Assembly: GCA_905221605.1 (NCBI GenBank)
Contig: CAJNDS010001106.1
Coordinates: 1-34,444 of the forward strand
From: Symbiodinium natans
Lineage: Eukaryota > Sar > Dinophyceae > Suessiales > Symbiodiniaceae
Direction of reading: 5' to 3'
Length of the DNA: 34,444 nt
Below the pieces are notes generated by a model. It saw only the letters and a program-made list of their open reading frames with translations. It made no database searches and was not told where the DNA came from. A program made the position numbers and the translations under genes. Positions 8,452 through 17,264 of this stretch are shown here, one piece after another; position 1 is the stretch's first letter, and every line of letters begins with the position of its first letter.

Positions 8452-8500
8452 TAGGGTTTAGGGTTTAGGGTTTAGGGTTTAGGGTTTAGGGTTTAGGGTG
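8452..8500 (+). repeat. Telomere-like array, seven TTTAGGG units
   Basis: Seven consecutive TAGGGTT heptamers, the last one imperfect; the longest perfect array in the window. It overlaps the 3' end of the minus-strand DUF3431 gene, whose frame would stop at a TAA inside it (8486-8488). Confidence 0.97.
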
Positions 8501-9632
8501 CTCAGGGCTAGGGGTTAGGGTGCAACACATACCCTCTGACCCTTTGAAGGCTGCACTAGAACATGTGCTCTGGCAAGTCTCCATGATCCAGCCCCAAGGC
8601 CAGTGACCATGCTTGCTCATGGTCTCCACCAGCCTTTTGCTGTCGGAGAGGGTCACTCCAAGATATAGCTAGTGCTTGTTTTGCTGTAGGCGTTTCTTTA
8701 TTGCAGTGTGTTGATGCCTCTTGAGATTTTGGAAGTCCAATGACAAGGAGCTGTTGGTACACAGGCTTGCCGAAGCGCTGGATGGCCTGCCTGGTTACCA
8801 TGCTTTCTGAGCAGCAGATGAAGTTGTTGGCCATGTGAAACCGCGCGAAGGCCTCTCAGAGCTGCAACTCTTGATGTCTGCCACCCTGAAGCCCCAAGAA
8901 GCCCCAGTCCGAAACCCTGAAAACCCACCTTGCCTGCAACCCTAAACCCTAAACCCTCAAACCCACCACTCACAAATTGCCTGCTCAAACGTGAGGCTCC
9001 AGAAGGCCCCATAGATCAGGTCCAGCCCTGGCATCTCTTCCTGTAGCCTCGAGGGAAGATCCGCCTTCCAGACGCAGTTCTTGTCCTTTCTTCCAGGGTT
9101 CGGAGCGCATCTCCTACCCCAAACGGATTTAGGGTTTAGGGTTTATGCAGGTTAATGCTTCAGACAGCTAAGAAGTTAACAGTTTCCACTGCCATGGGTG
9201 AGGTAAGAGTCAGAGAGCATGGTCACGTTCGAAGGCGTGTAAGTTTGGAGGAAGTTCACATCAAACGGCTCTGCGTGATGCCACGCTGTCTGATCACCGT
9301 GGAGGAAAACGACCACATCTGGCAAAGTGTCCTTGCATGGCAACCAGGCCCTTGCAACTTGCAATGCGGCAGGAACAGGTTTACCATGATTATCCTTGCG
9401 GCTCTCGGGTCCTGAAACCCCATTCCGAGAAGCCTGTCCTCTGAAGTCTGTCTCTCTGGAACCCGAAACCCTAGACCGAAACCCTAACCCCCAAAACCAC
9501 CGGACATCCAGAACACAATCAACGTCTTGGGCCGGGCATCGTAGTGGTCTACGATCCACTGCAGCCAGGGCAGGGACTCGCCAATGTTCCGGGGGCTGCT
9601 GAAGCCAACCTTCGGGTACAACACAGCCCGTT
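8486..9632 (-). CDS. DUF3431 family protein, five exons
   Basis: Homology and splicing agree. Exon A (9632-9541) reads ...NIGESLPWLQWIVDHY. Exon B (from 9331, ending above 9178) continues DTLPDVVVFLHGDQTAWHH, together forming the family core of a helix, D-x-LPD, a hydrophobic strand, FLHG and WHH. Exon C (9113-8981) holds KNCVWKADLPSRLQEEM and LTFEQ. Exon D (8852-8745) holds the CC...VTRQAI...Y pattern of the family's C-terminal part. Exon E (8656-8486) holds KHGHWPWGWIMETC. DUF3431 proteins are glycosyltransferase-like, of unknown activity. Intron A/B would start with GA and intron C/D with GC (8980-8979), known dinoflagellate donors; both end in AG. The B/C and D/E junctions are not settled to the base. 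Three introns hold telomere-like repeats, and the last codons run into the array at 8452-8500. The N-terminus was not found. Confidence 0.78.
8938..8963 (-). repeat. Telomere-like block inside intron C/D
   Basis: AACCCTAAACCCTAAACCCT plus CAAACCC, lying 17 bp inside the GC-AG intron (8980-8853) of the DUF3431 gene. It is G-rich in the sense of the gene. Confidence 0.9.
9127..9145 (+). repeat. Telomere-like block before exon C
   Basis: ATTTAGGGTTTAGGGTTTA lies about 13 bp upstream of the proposed acceptor of exon C of the DUF3431 gene. It is C-rich in the gene's sense, opposite to the blocks in introns A/B and C/D. Confidence 0.9.
9460..9498 (-). repeat. Degenerate telomere-like block inside intron A/B
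   Basis: ACCCGAAACCCTAGACCGAA followed by ACCCTAACCCCCAAAACC. It lies inside the proposed GA-AG intron (9540-9332) and is G-rich in the gene's sense. Confidence 0.8.
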
Positions 9633-9840
9633 CTTTTTTTCAGGGTTTCGGGTTTGGGGAATTCCTACATGCGAAGTACAAGCTTGACGCTATGACACTC
9701 AAGGAACCTCTTAGCCCCCACATTGGCCCTTCGGAATCCAACACAGCCTGCCTGAACCCATCTCTCCAAACAGACTGCACCCTAAACCTACTGGGGAGTA
9801 GTGGAGTGAATGTCATCGCCTGGGCACTGCACGCTTTTAC

Positions 9841-10196
9841 CCAGGTCAGGAAATGCGCGGGTCCACAGGACGCACAACGTCAGGGAGAGCTTGTTAGGGT
9901 CGAGCAAGATGCACAGGGCCGGACTTCAGGTGCAACGTTGAATTGGAAACAGGCCAGGTCGGAATTCAGATGGACCATGCATGAATTCATACGCCAACGC
10001 CGAAAACTCAAACTTGAAGTGGATGAGGTTGCGATGACTAAAGTACGAGCAACAGACAGTACTTCGCAACTTACCTTCCACGTCTCACCCAGCCATTTGA
10101 AAGGTTCTGAAAGTGATACTGCGGCGAGTCGTGGAGATGAACACATGTTTGCCGTAGAATGTCTTTCCACTGCCAGGGAGGCTTGCTAAAAGTCGC
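9841..10196 (-). pseudogene. Exon-like frames upstream of the DUF3431 gene, unknown
   Basis: Block 1 (10196-10075) follows a good acceptor (CACTCTTTCAG) and reads SKPPWQWKDILRQTCVHLHD, ending at a consensus donor GTAAGT (10074-10069). After only 37 bp, block 2 begins behind CGTACTTTAG at 10037 in matching phase (HRNLIHFKFEFSALAYEFM) and runs to a donor GTAAAAGC at 9840, but with one TGA at 9926-9928. The short gap and the stop argue for decay, unless introns here are unusually small. A 201-codon plus-strand frame (9584-10189) covers the same bases. It could be the 5' part of the DUF3431 gene or another gene. Confidence 0.33.
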
Positions 10197-11034
10197 CTGA
10201 AAGAGTGTCGGTGACCTCTGCGACCGCCCTGGCCAGTTTCATACAGGGCTGATTATGAATCAGGGCACGTGCATGTTGTGGGTCACGTCCCGAAGTGTGG
10301 ATCGTCGGCCGCCAGACTGGGTGTGAATCGGCGTGCCTTCAAATCAACTGCAGCCGCCCACTCTAACGCTGCGCGGGGAGATTGGAGGTCTGGCGGCACC
10401 TTTCTGCGTGGGCAGCCGACCTGTGCAGCTTGCTGAGCAAAGACAAAGGGCCGGAATGATGGTGTGAAGCAGCGAGTTCACCAGCTGTAGACCCCCAACC
10501 CAGATATATGCGAAGCCATTGCGCCGTTGCGCTCGCGCTTGCTGCTGTGCGCCACAAGCAGTCGAGTGGAAAGAGATGCTGGCACTGAGTTTCCTTTCTT
10601 CGTGAAACTAGCTTTGTTCCTAATGGTTTGCTACGAGGCACGCAGTGGACTTTGGGCTGGAATCGAGAGCCGTCGGCAGAGACGTTGTCACTGTTCGGGC
10701 ACGCACCGGATAAACAAAGGCTCTGCTAGCACGTATCAACAGACATGTATGCTCTGGAGCATGGACGAGCACGGAGCTATCAACGGACGCATTGACAGTC
10801 CGATGCTCTGGTGAGCACAGATGATCTTGGAAGCGGGTGCCCCGGCAGCATTGTTTGGACTGGACTAAGTTAACCTGTAAGCTTTTGACGTTTAAACGGT
10901 CTCGTAATCCGACCCTTCAGCCCAGAACGAAACCCTTGCCAAGGAGGATGGGGCTTTACGGTGCAGCCCACAGTCTGCCTTGGTCTTGTGTGGTGTCAGG
11001 ACAAGAGGCCCGGCCTCCTCCGTCGCCAGGTCTC
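10197..11034. other. No supported gene
   Basis: Open frames of 75-95 codons occur on both strands (10363-10641 minus; 10527-10814 plus) without domains or splice support. An imperfect direct repeat, TATCAACAGAC...ATGCTCTGG and TATCAACGGAC...ATGCTCTGG, lies at about 10734-10812. Confidence 0.35.
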
Positions 11035-11472
11035 TCAGCCAGTCCTGCAGACCCACATTGTTGAAGGCTGACAGCATCGGCTTTTCTCACAAGGTCTCAG
11101 GGCCCACATCAACCCGACCCCAGGGCCAAGAGAGATTGGGAGGCACTTTTCCCTGAAAATCATGAAGCCTTCGTTCCTATTTCCTAGACCCTGTGTCGCA
11201 GGAGAAGGGCTGCGGCATGGTTGGGTTTTTTTGAGTCGGAGGAGGGTCTTTTGCGCTTGGCGTGTATATGGGAGGGCTGCTAAGCTTGTCGGTCTTGAGG
11301 GCTTCTGGTTTTTGCCCTTGATGTCCAGCTGCTTGTGGCCGAAGTTGTTGACCACGGCCACTCGATGGTCCGTCGACCGCGCAGCAGCGGCCAGCGAGAC
11401 TGACCGCGCAGCAGCGGCCAGCGAGACAAGTACATGGAGTATCCTCATGAAATGAGACGAAATGGAAAGCAT
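11035..11472 (-). CDS. Open frame with signal-like start and 9-residue repeat
   Basis: A 145-codon frame from an ATG at 11472. The first residues (MLSISSHFMRILHVLVSLA) resemble a signal peptide. They are followed by SLAAAARSV/SLAAAARST, the product of a 27-bp tandem repeat, then by HRVAVVNNFGHKQLDIKGK. Frames on the plus strand (11162-11455) and in another minus register overlap, so the coding strand is uncertain. No family recognised. Confidence 0.25.
   Translation of the reverse strand: MLSISSHFMRILHVLVSLAAAARSVSLAAAARSTDHRVAVVNNFGHKQLDIKGKNQKPSRPTSLAALPYTRQAQKTLLRLKKTQPCRSPSPATQGLGNRNEGFMIFREKCLPISLGPGVGLMWALRPCEKSRCCQPSTMWVCRTG
11375..11427. repeat. 27-bp tandem repeat, two copies
   Basis: GACCGCGCAGCAGCGGCCAG plus CGAGACT occurs twice in a row with at most one difference. 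The unit length keeps all frames. Confidence 0.92.
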
Positions 11473-11669
11473 GATCTTGGGCCACGCCCTGCGGCAGAAG
11501 GAGCTAGGCTTGGGTAGCAGGGCGGCATGCCACGATCACCCTATCGGCATAACGGCGGATAATAGTTGGTCGGCTCAGGGAGTTGTGCAGCGCAGCACTT
11601 GACCAGCTGAGGTTGCCCTACTGGCCTCCAAAACCAGCTCCTAACCATTCATTTTTTACAGGCTCCACC

Positions 11670-12035
11670 CTACTGAGGCCAATGCTGCTGGAAGGCCGTG
11701 ACCAAAGTCCGTGCCACATCCGGCACATTGGGCTTAAAGAGGTCTGGCACCTCACATGAGTCGAATCCGGATCGTTTAGGACATCTCCTACTCTGAGGTC
11801 TTCGTGGTCTTCGTCTCGACCCCCAAACTCTGTATCTGCCTCTTCTATCTTTCTCTCCATTGCTTTCTGGGGGGCTCAAAGCCCCCCTCGTATGCCCCCA
11901 AGAGCTGCAGGCCAGGGCACGCAGCGCATCGAGTGCTTCAGCAGTCTGCAACTCTTCTCCACGAGCTTCGAGTCCCCGGGGTGTTGTGCCTATGGCCAGG
12001 GATAGATCCCACTTGTTCGAATTAGGGGCCTCTTT
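11670..12035 (-). CDS. Candidate terminal exon of a basic protein
   Basis: The frame is open from 12035 to a TAG at 11670-11672, about 121 codons. It begins behind an acceptor-like TTTTGAAAAG. The N-terminal part is helical (EELQTAEALDALRALAC), the middle is Arg/Pro-rich and basic (SRRRPRRPQSRRCPKR), and the end is CEVPDLFKPNVPDVARTLVT. A shifted minus frame (11618-11860) is acidic and partly plausible. The basic stretch might be a nuclear or nucleic-acid-binding region, but no domain is recognised. Confidence 0.4.
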   Translation of the reverse strand, partial: KEAPNSNKWDLSLAIGTTPRGLEARGEELQTAEALDALRALACSSWGHTRGALSPPESNGEKDRRGRYRVWGSRRRPRRPQSRRCPKRSGFDSCEVPDLFKPNVPDVARTLVTAFQQHWPQ

Positions 12036-12241
12036 TCAAACTCTACCTACAATCTACGTTTCAAAACTGAGAGTTTGTTGAAGGGCGTTGTTGCAACAGA
12101 CCATTGTTTCCTTACAGGGCTTAGAAGGGTTTACGGTATACTTATTCCTTTTGAGAAGAAGGCCCTCCTTCCTTGTTTAACTCGAGGGCTCTCGCTCGGG
12201 CCAGGCTCTAGCATCATGTCGGACAGGAGCAGACGGCTGCA

Positions 12242-12268
12242 GGTTTACGGTTTAGGGTTTAGGGCTTG
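12242..12268 (+). repeat. Telomere-like block
   Basis: GGTTTACGGTTTAGGGTTTA followed by GGGC. A looser GGGGTTCAGGGGTTTAGGG follows at about 12287-12305. The surrounding 12036-12323 holds no supported gene. Confidence 0.85.
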
Positions 12269-12323
12269 TTCTTGCGGGTTGTTTCTCGGGGTTCAGGGGT
12301 TTAGGGATTTCTACGCCCTTTTC

Positions 12324-12828
12324 TTAAAACCAGAATGAGCATCTTCTCTCGCCGGATGTGAGCCGCAGCAGGCCCCCCGAAAAGTCGAGCCCGACCCGGC
12401 TCCAAGAAGACTCCCACCCAAGAGAGGCTACAAGAGAAGCGCTTAAGACACCCCTCGATTTCGCAAGACCGATGCGCATGGGACACAGACGAGTGACGCG
12501 GGCAAAAACACATAGCTCATCCACGTAATCCACAAAAAATAAATCGCGCGGGAAAGTATCACAAATCACCATCCGCTAAGCTGCGAAGCCTCAAGTCCTT
12601 GATTTGCACAAACAACATGGCACGTCCACACACATCCGTGAAACGTTCCTCGGCTTTTGCAATGCCGATGCGCGGGACGCAAGCAAGCGAGAAAATATGC
12701 CTACGGACAAAAATAAAACAGAGTGTGTTTCTTCCTGACGAGACTTCAGACGCAGTGCCGCCCGTCTCGAGCGCTGTCGGGAAAAACCTTAACCCCACAG
12801 ACCGGCCCTGGGTCTTGAGCAACCTCAA
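12324..12828 (-). CDS. Coding-like frames with an internal duplication
   Basis: Two overlapping minus frames (12559-12828 and 12324-12572) each carry the same protein motif in the same register: ACVPRIGIAKAEE in the first and LCPMRIGLAKSRG in the second, with similar hydrophobic residues before it. The DNA matches over about 60 bp (near 12647-12705 and 12449-12508, roughly 70%). Conservation in frame suggests a coding repeat, but the two halves are in different frames, so a splice or shift is needed. A 182-codon plus-strand frame (12599-13147) overlaps and is of a length expected by chance. Confidence 0.3.
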
Positions 12829-13653
12829 TGCATCATGTCACTGCCGAAAGTTGCCTTCCGCGACGTTTATGCTTCAGGGTCAGGCTTTCTTCAGCCAGCT
12901 ACTTGGTTCTTTGGATGTGGAACCTGCTCCTTTGCTAGCATGGGGCACCTTCCCTCCCCTCCCCATGGCAGGGCACCCTGGCCACTTAGCCAACCTCTCC
13001 CAATTTATGCTCACCCCCAGCATCTTGGGAACCGGGTGCCCGGGCCAAGCACTGCCGGATGACCGGCCAGAAGGTGTTGCTAATCAAAATGCCCACGCTG
13101 ACCGCCTGTCCAACATCTTCCAGCATCCCAGGCAAAAGGATGGCTAATCAATCGAAGCCTAAGCTGAGAGCGGCCGTGCTTTTAAGCAGAGGTTCAGGAT
13201 TACACTGGGGCATGCTTCCAAAAGAAACTGACCACAGTTACTATGTGTTGGGGTGCCCTTTCTCCTTGTTGTCCCAGCTGGCAGCCGGCCTTTGCAGTGC
13301 CATCTCGGACGTGGATCTGCCTGGTAGCGCTTTCGTCCGGCGAGGAACAGCAGCGCAAGAGCAGGTTTCGCGAGGACTACATACGACCGTGGCGCACATA
13401 CACATACACACACACACACATGCTCATTGGAAGGGTTTCATGAGGGTTCTAGGATGGATCAGAGTTTAGCCCTCCAACCACGTTCCGTCGCTCGACATCT
13501 ACTGGAATCTACTGTCGCATCGCGACTCATGCAGTCTTGGTGCCTGTGTTGTCTACATCGCGTGCCTGAACCACTCTCGGAACCTTAAGGTCCCAAAACA
13601 GGAACTGGGGGCACACTTGCTAAGCCATCCGTCAATAGAAGACCATACAACCT
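12829..13653. other. Overlapping plus-strand frames, unresolved
   Basis: All three plus frames are open over parts of 12835-13469. The best piece follows CCTTTGCAG (ending at about 13298) and reads RTWICLVALSSGEEQQRKSR up to the CA repeat at 13395. No partner exon was found. 13470-13653 holds nothing recognisable. Confidence 0.25.
13395..13421. repeat. (CA)n microsatellite
   Basis: CACATACACATACACACACA plus CACACA. Confidence 0.9.
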
Positions 13654-13750
13654 TCACATTGCTGGACCCTTTTTTGGCCTGATGATGGTCGTAAGCCGGT
13701 CAAGGATCTCACTCAGCACCTCGGTTCTAAAAGCTTGTAGCCTTGGGGTC
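13654..13750 (-). CDS. Candidate terminal exon, unknown protein
   Basis: Behind an acceptor-like GGCCGCAG (ending at 13751) the frame reads LQAFRTEVLSEILDRLTTII, a good amphipathic helix, then RPKKGPAM and a TGA at 13654-13656. Short, so support rests on composition and the acceptor. Confidence 0.3.
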
Positions 13751-14021
13751 CTGCGGCCTGGTGGGGTTTTCCAGCATGTGTTTGCGCAGGAGAACCCTGA
13801 ACCCTGGGCAGGCTGCTGGCCTGCAGCAACACCCAATTTAGGGGCGGAAAAGATCATGCAACAGAACCCACCTTAACATGACAGAGCTAGCACGAATGTC
13901 CACAAATCTGGGCTCGAAGGGATTTGACCGGAAACCCGGTTGCTTAGCCCCAAACTCTCCTTGCTGAACCCTTGCGGGGGCCAGGGCCTTCCGACCGAGC
14001 CCTCTAAACCTATGTGATGAA

Positions 14022-14082
14022 GGGTTTAGGGTTTAGGGTCTAGGGTTTATGGTTTAGCGTCTAGGGTCCAGGGTTTAAGGTT
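14022..14082 (+). repeat. Degenerate telomere-like array
   Basis: AGGGTTTAGGGTTTAGGGTC, then TAGGGTTTATGGTTTAGCG and CAGGGTTTAAGG: about eight heptamers with growing divergence. Confidence 0.93.
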
Positions 14083-14353
14083 TTGGGGCTTCTGGGGCGA
14101 ACCCCTGACCCTGCAAAGCACTATTGCCGAGCGCTTTTGTTCTGTACACATCTGCTGTTGGTCCTGTGTTTTGGCAAAGTCCGCGCGGAGAGGAGGACTC
14201 AAGGTTTCTCAGATGAGCACAGGTTGCTGAAACCAGCCTGCATCGAAAAACTCTCTCCCAATGATTGGGCTCAATGTTAGTTGAGGCCCCAAACCTTGCA
14301 CCTCCGCTTCACGCTGCCTTGAAGACAAAACAGGGCATGCTCGCGTGCAGGCC
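14083..14353. other. Short plus frame with the TPDP/AKHY motif
   Basis: The plus frame 14083-14280 begins LGRTPDPAKHYC, closely similar to LGSTPDPNNAKHYF at 34106-34147. The DNA matches over about 40 bp and differs by a 6-bp, frame-keeping indel. After the motif the two diverge. It may be a fragment of a shared coding sequence or of a dispersed repeat. Confidence 0.35.
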
Positions 14354-14707
14354 TTAAGAGCACCTGAGATTGAAAAGGTTCTTGTGGCTTTCTGATTCTT
14401 TTGTTGCGGAGCACCGACCCTTGAAGCACGAAACCTTTCTTGTCTTAGCCCCAAATCGTCTCCCTTTCTCTCTATCATTCTCATTTGTTTTCGCCTCCTT
14501 CTCTTTTGAGGATGCACTGAGAAGCTCTTCAGCTCCTTTTGCAGGCGTCGGCCTGGGGTCAGCGCTTGGCTTATCCCCTTGAACACGGCCCAGATCACCA
14601 TCGGCTTTCAACATCGACAAGGATACATGGCAGGCGAACCAGTAGGCTTCGACTTTTGCTGAAGAGTAGAGAAAGCAGACCGGAACAAACTGGCGCTGAC
14701 GGGGCAT
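14354..14707 (-). CDS. Open frame, Lys/Glu-rich, unknown protein
   Basis: A 117-codon frame from an ATG at 14707. The first part is hydrophobic to mixed (VCFLYSSAKVEAYWFACHV). The rest is charged and probably disordered (AEELLSASSKEKEAKTNEND). The plus strand opposite is T-rich, so its open frame looks like a by-product. No family recognised. Confidence 0.3.
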   Translation of the reverse strand: MPRQRQFVPVCFLYSSAKVEAYWFACHVSLSMLKADGDLGRVQGDKPSADPRPTPAKGAEELLSASSKEKEAKTNENDREKGRRFGAKTRKVSCFKGRCSATKESESHKNLFNLRCS

Positions 14708-14718
14708 TTGGGTTTAGT

Positions 14719-14730
14719 GGGGGGGGGGGG
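14719..14730 (+). repeat. Poly-G run
   Basis: An uninterrupted run of 12 G; its length may be unstable or an assembly estimate. Confidence 0.9.
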
Positions 14731-14994
14731 CTTGTGCCTTCCCGGTCGGCCTGGCTGACATTTGGCCCCTGTCTTCCCTGGTCGCACATCTCCATTGTCC
14801 ACTCTTAGCTTGCTTTGCTTCTCCCCTTCCTCCTTCTCCTTGTCCAGGAGTCTGTTTTTGTTACTGTCTCGACGGTGGTACCGTGATCATGATGGTCTGG
14901 TACTCCCCACTGCGGCTACTGTCCGCCCCTGGCGACAGCACAAGAGCCCCCAGCACGGCGAGGGCGAGGTGGTTGAATGAGCCCAAGTGTGCTC

Positions 14995-15076
14995 TTCCTT
15001 CCTTCCTTCCCTCCCTCCCTGCCTCCCTCCCTGCCTTCCTTCCTTCCTGCCTGCCTTCCTTCCTTCCTGCCTTCCA
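14995..15076. repeat. (CCTT)n / (CCTC)n tetranucleotide microsatellite
   Basis: Tetranucleotide CCTT with CCTC and CCTG variants. The Arg/Gly/Lys/Glu-rich frames on the minus strand come from this tract. A second pyrimidine-rich tract follows at about 15113-15176. Confidence 0.93.
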
Positions 15077-15190
15077 GCCAGCATGCCATGCTTGACTATC
15101 TCGGTCTCTTTCTAGCGCGCTCTCCCTCACTCTCATTCTCGCGCCCCTCTCCCTCCCTCCCTCTTTCCCTCGCCGGCGCAGTCAGAAAAA

Positions 15191-15217
15191 CCCACAACCC
15201 CAAACCCCTAAACCCCT
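15191..15217 (-). repeat. Degenerate telomere-like block
   Basis: CCCACAACCCCAAACCCCTA followed by AACCCC, about three degenerate heptamers. Confidence 0.7.
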
Positions 15218-15501
15218 TGTGCTTCTGCGAGGCAGCAGCTGGCACGCGGGCGTTAGGGTCGCGGGCCGACTTCCTTCTGCGCCGGAGGGCTACTCCGTCA
15301 CCCTTGTGATTCTGGGACTGAAGTCGCAGCTATTCTCATTCCACAGATGCCAGTGCCCTGCACGCAGCACAGCGCTGCATGGACCGACCATCTATCAAAT
15401 TGTGGAGATGCAGTAGAGCCTTTGCAGCCTCAAGCAAGATTGCAAGAACCTTCATCCATAAAAATCCTCAGACTGCTGATATTTCGTAATGCTACTTCGC
15501 G

Positions 15502-15700
15502 CTACAAAGGCTCTTGTTTTTTGACATATTGCCTCCACCTGGGCTTTCTGTGCAGCTCGGATTTCTCTGCTTTGTCACGCCTGCAGAACGAAGCTCTTAG
15601 GCCGAGCAGGTGAGGCCGAGAGGTCGCGTGGATCGGACATCCGGCAATTCATACCATCTGAGCCGTCGGCCCTCCGGCATGACGGAAACATGGCTGATTG
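15502..15700 (-). CDS. Two-exon gene end, unknown protein
   Basis: The upper exon ends PEGRRLRW at 15655, before a donor GTATGAATTG. The terminal exon (15580-15502) follows a strong acceptor GCTTCGTTCTGCAG and reads RDKAEKSELHRKPRWRQYVK, then KQEPL and TAG. The split Trp codon (TG plus G) joins in phase over a 74-bp intron (15654-15581). The upper exon's start is uncertain (an acceptor-like CAATCAG lies near 15688). The end is strongly basic. Read through without splicing, the upper exon also stays open for 18 more codons. No family recognised. Confidence 0.35.
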
Positions 15701-15724
15701 TTTATTGGGAGCTGGATTTGTGAT

Positions 15725-15758
15725 AGGGGATTTGGGGGGAGGGAAGGGGGGGGAAGGG
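15725..15758 (+). repeat. G-run cluster
   Basis: Runs of 4, 6, 3, 8 and 3 G separated by A/T-containing gaps. The pattern can form a G-quadruplex, which is inference only. Confidence 0.6.
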
Positions 15759-15923
15759 CTCCTACCACATACCGCTCCCAATTGAGACCAGTAGGCAAGG
15801 CTGCCAGAAGATGACAGCCCTGGGCCGCTTTACAACGAAGGCAGGCTTCAATATTCCAAGCCCCATGCTAGCTGGGCTTTACCTCTTCCCATCGGCACAA
15901 GCCGTCTGATCATAACCGGAAAG

Positions 15924-16220
15924 TTAGCAGCGCAACTCAGGTAGTGACCCCGAATTTAGAGGGGAAGTGACCTTTGATGTCAAGCGCCCAGAAGAGCACC
16001 AAAAAATGCCACAAGTTGAGGGCAGTTGAGGCCCTACTTCGAGCCTGGATCCTTTGGAGTTCACTGCTGGCCATGTTTGGTAACTGGGTTTGGGCTCTAA
16101 AGTCGCCAGCCGAACAGGGGATCCGAATATCGAGACGCCCGCGTGGGCCGAGGTCGAGAAGACCCCGGCCCTAGCAGACTGCAGGCCTGCTCCTGAGCTA
16201 GTACTCCTGCTCGGAATCAT
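15924..16220 (-). CDS. Open frame, unknown, weakly supported
   Basis: A 98-codon frame from an ATG at 16220 with Ser/Gly/Pro-rich composition (AHAGVSIFGSPVRLATLEPK). Plus-strand frames at the same place (15974-16174 and a third frame) are equally open, so the coding strand is unclear. 16221-16552 shows nothing. Confidence 0.2.
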   Translation of the reverse strand: MIPSRSTSSGAGLQSARAGVFSTSAHAGVSIFGSPVRLATLEPKPSYQTWPAVNSKGSRLEVGPQLPSTCGIFWCSSGRLTSKVTSPLNSGSLPELRC

Positions 16221-16552
16221 AAGTCTCCATGCTGGTACAGACTGATTCCTGACCAGGCGTTCAGTTGCTTACGGTTTTGATGAGGAGTGCATGGTATGGA
16301 CTGCTCCTACTATCGCTAGGCCCTAGAGCGGCTTTCTCTCGCAATGTCTTTCGCATTCTAAAAGCCTTGTACTGGAGACCCTCGTTTCGCGATACCTATC
16401 ATACGAATTGCTCTTTTGGGCTTTGCTTGATGCCTTAGCAGTCTTACCTGTAGCACCCCTTGGCTGCAAACTTCAATTTTGCCTCTGCAGAGCTTGGGCA
16501 AGCTGCACTGCAGGGATGCTCATGGAGAGTTGGGGCAATTCTGGGGCTTAGG

Positions 16553-16591
16553 AACCCTAAACCCTAAACTCTAAACCCTAAACCCTAAACC
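16553..16591 (-). repeat. Telomere-like array
   Basis: Five and a half CCCTAAA heptamers with a single change (CTCTAAA). Confidence 0.95.
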
Positions 16592-17264
16592 GGTATGCTT
16601 ACATAAAGCTGTTCAACACCATGGATGGTGGGGAGTTGGGTCTCGCAAGCTTTCGCCCTTTTGGATTTCGGTGGCTGCTCAGAGTCTGCAGCGCTGGGTC
16701 TCCTTTACTGACGGCCTTGACACAAACTAGGGATACTAGGGGTATCGCGGGGTTTGTGGGGTGTGGCACATGCCACGTTAAGATTGTTCAGTGCTCCGAA
16801 CCCTAGGTTTGACCCCCAAGCGGTTTAAGGAGAACCAGAGTCAGAGACACCTTGCTAACCCCATCTGCTGAGACGTCGGTCTCGTTTGAAAAGCCTTAAA
16901 AGCTGCTTGACGTCCAGGCCTGAATTTACTGTGCGATCGCAGTGGTCTTTGAAACTTGTCCAATCAGACTGTGCCAATTCACCCGCAGCTACTCACAACA
17001 AGCGCAGCTGCGGCTAGGATAGGAGAGAATCGCAAAAGGTGTAGGCATTCCCACCTTAGCTGCTGACCAACAGAGTTTGTGAAAAATGTAACTGGCTAAG
17101 CCCATTCCCCAGGTCGTGAGCTCAACACTCATGAACATCATGAACATGGCCTCAAGTCCTGCTCGACTTGCCGCCAAGATTTGACTTGCGGGTTTCGGCA
17201 CATGGCGGTCTCCGAGAGCGAGCGAGGCTGGGAAGGACGGAAGGACTATTTAACTTTACTTGAC
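16592..17264. other. No firmly supported gene
   Basis: A 70-codon minus frame from an ATG at 17201 contains a Met/Phe-rich hydrophobic stretch (MFMMFMSVELTTWGMGLASY). It is too short to trust. The rest of the stretch is featureless. Confidence 0.3.

Noticed and set aside
8452-8500. Chromosome end
   Set aside because: The array is only 49 bp, internal and flanked by ordinary DNA on both sides.
12599-13147. 182-codon plus-strand frame as a gene
   Set aside because: About one frame of this length is expected by chance. It has no domain and lies opposite the duplicated RIGIAK motif.
14861-15136. Arg/Glu/Gly/Lys-rich minus frames
   Set aside because: They translate the (CCTT)n microsatellite and change register freely.
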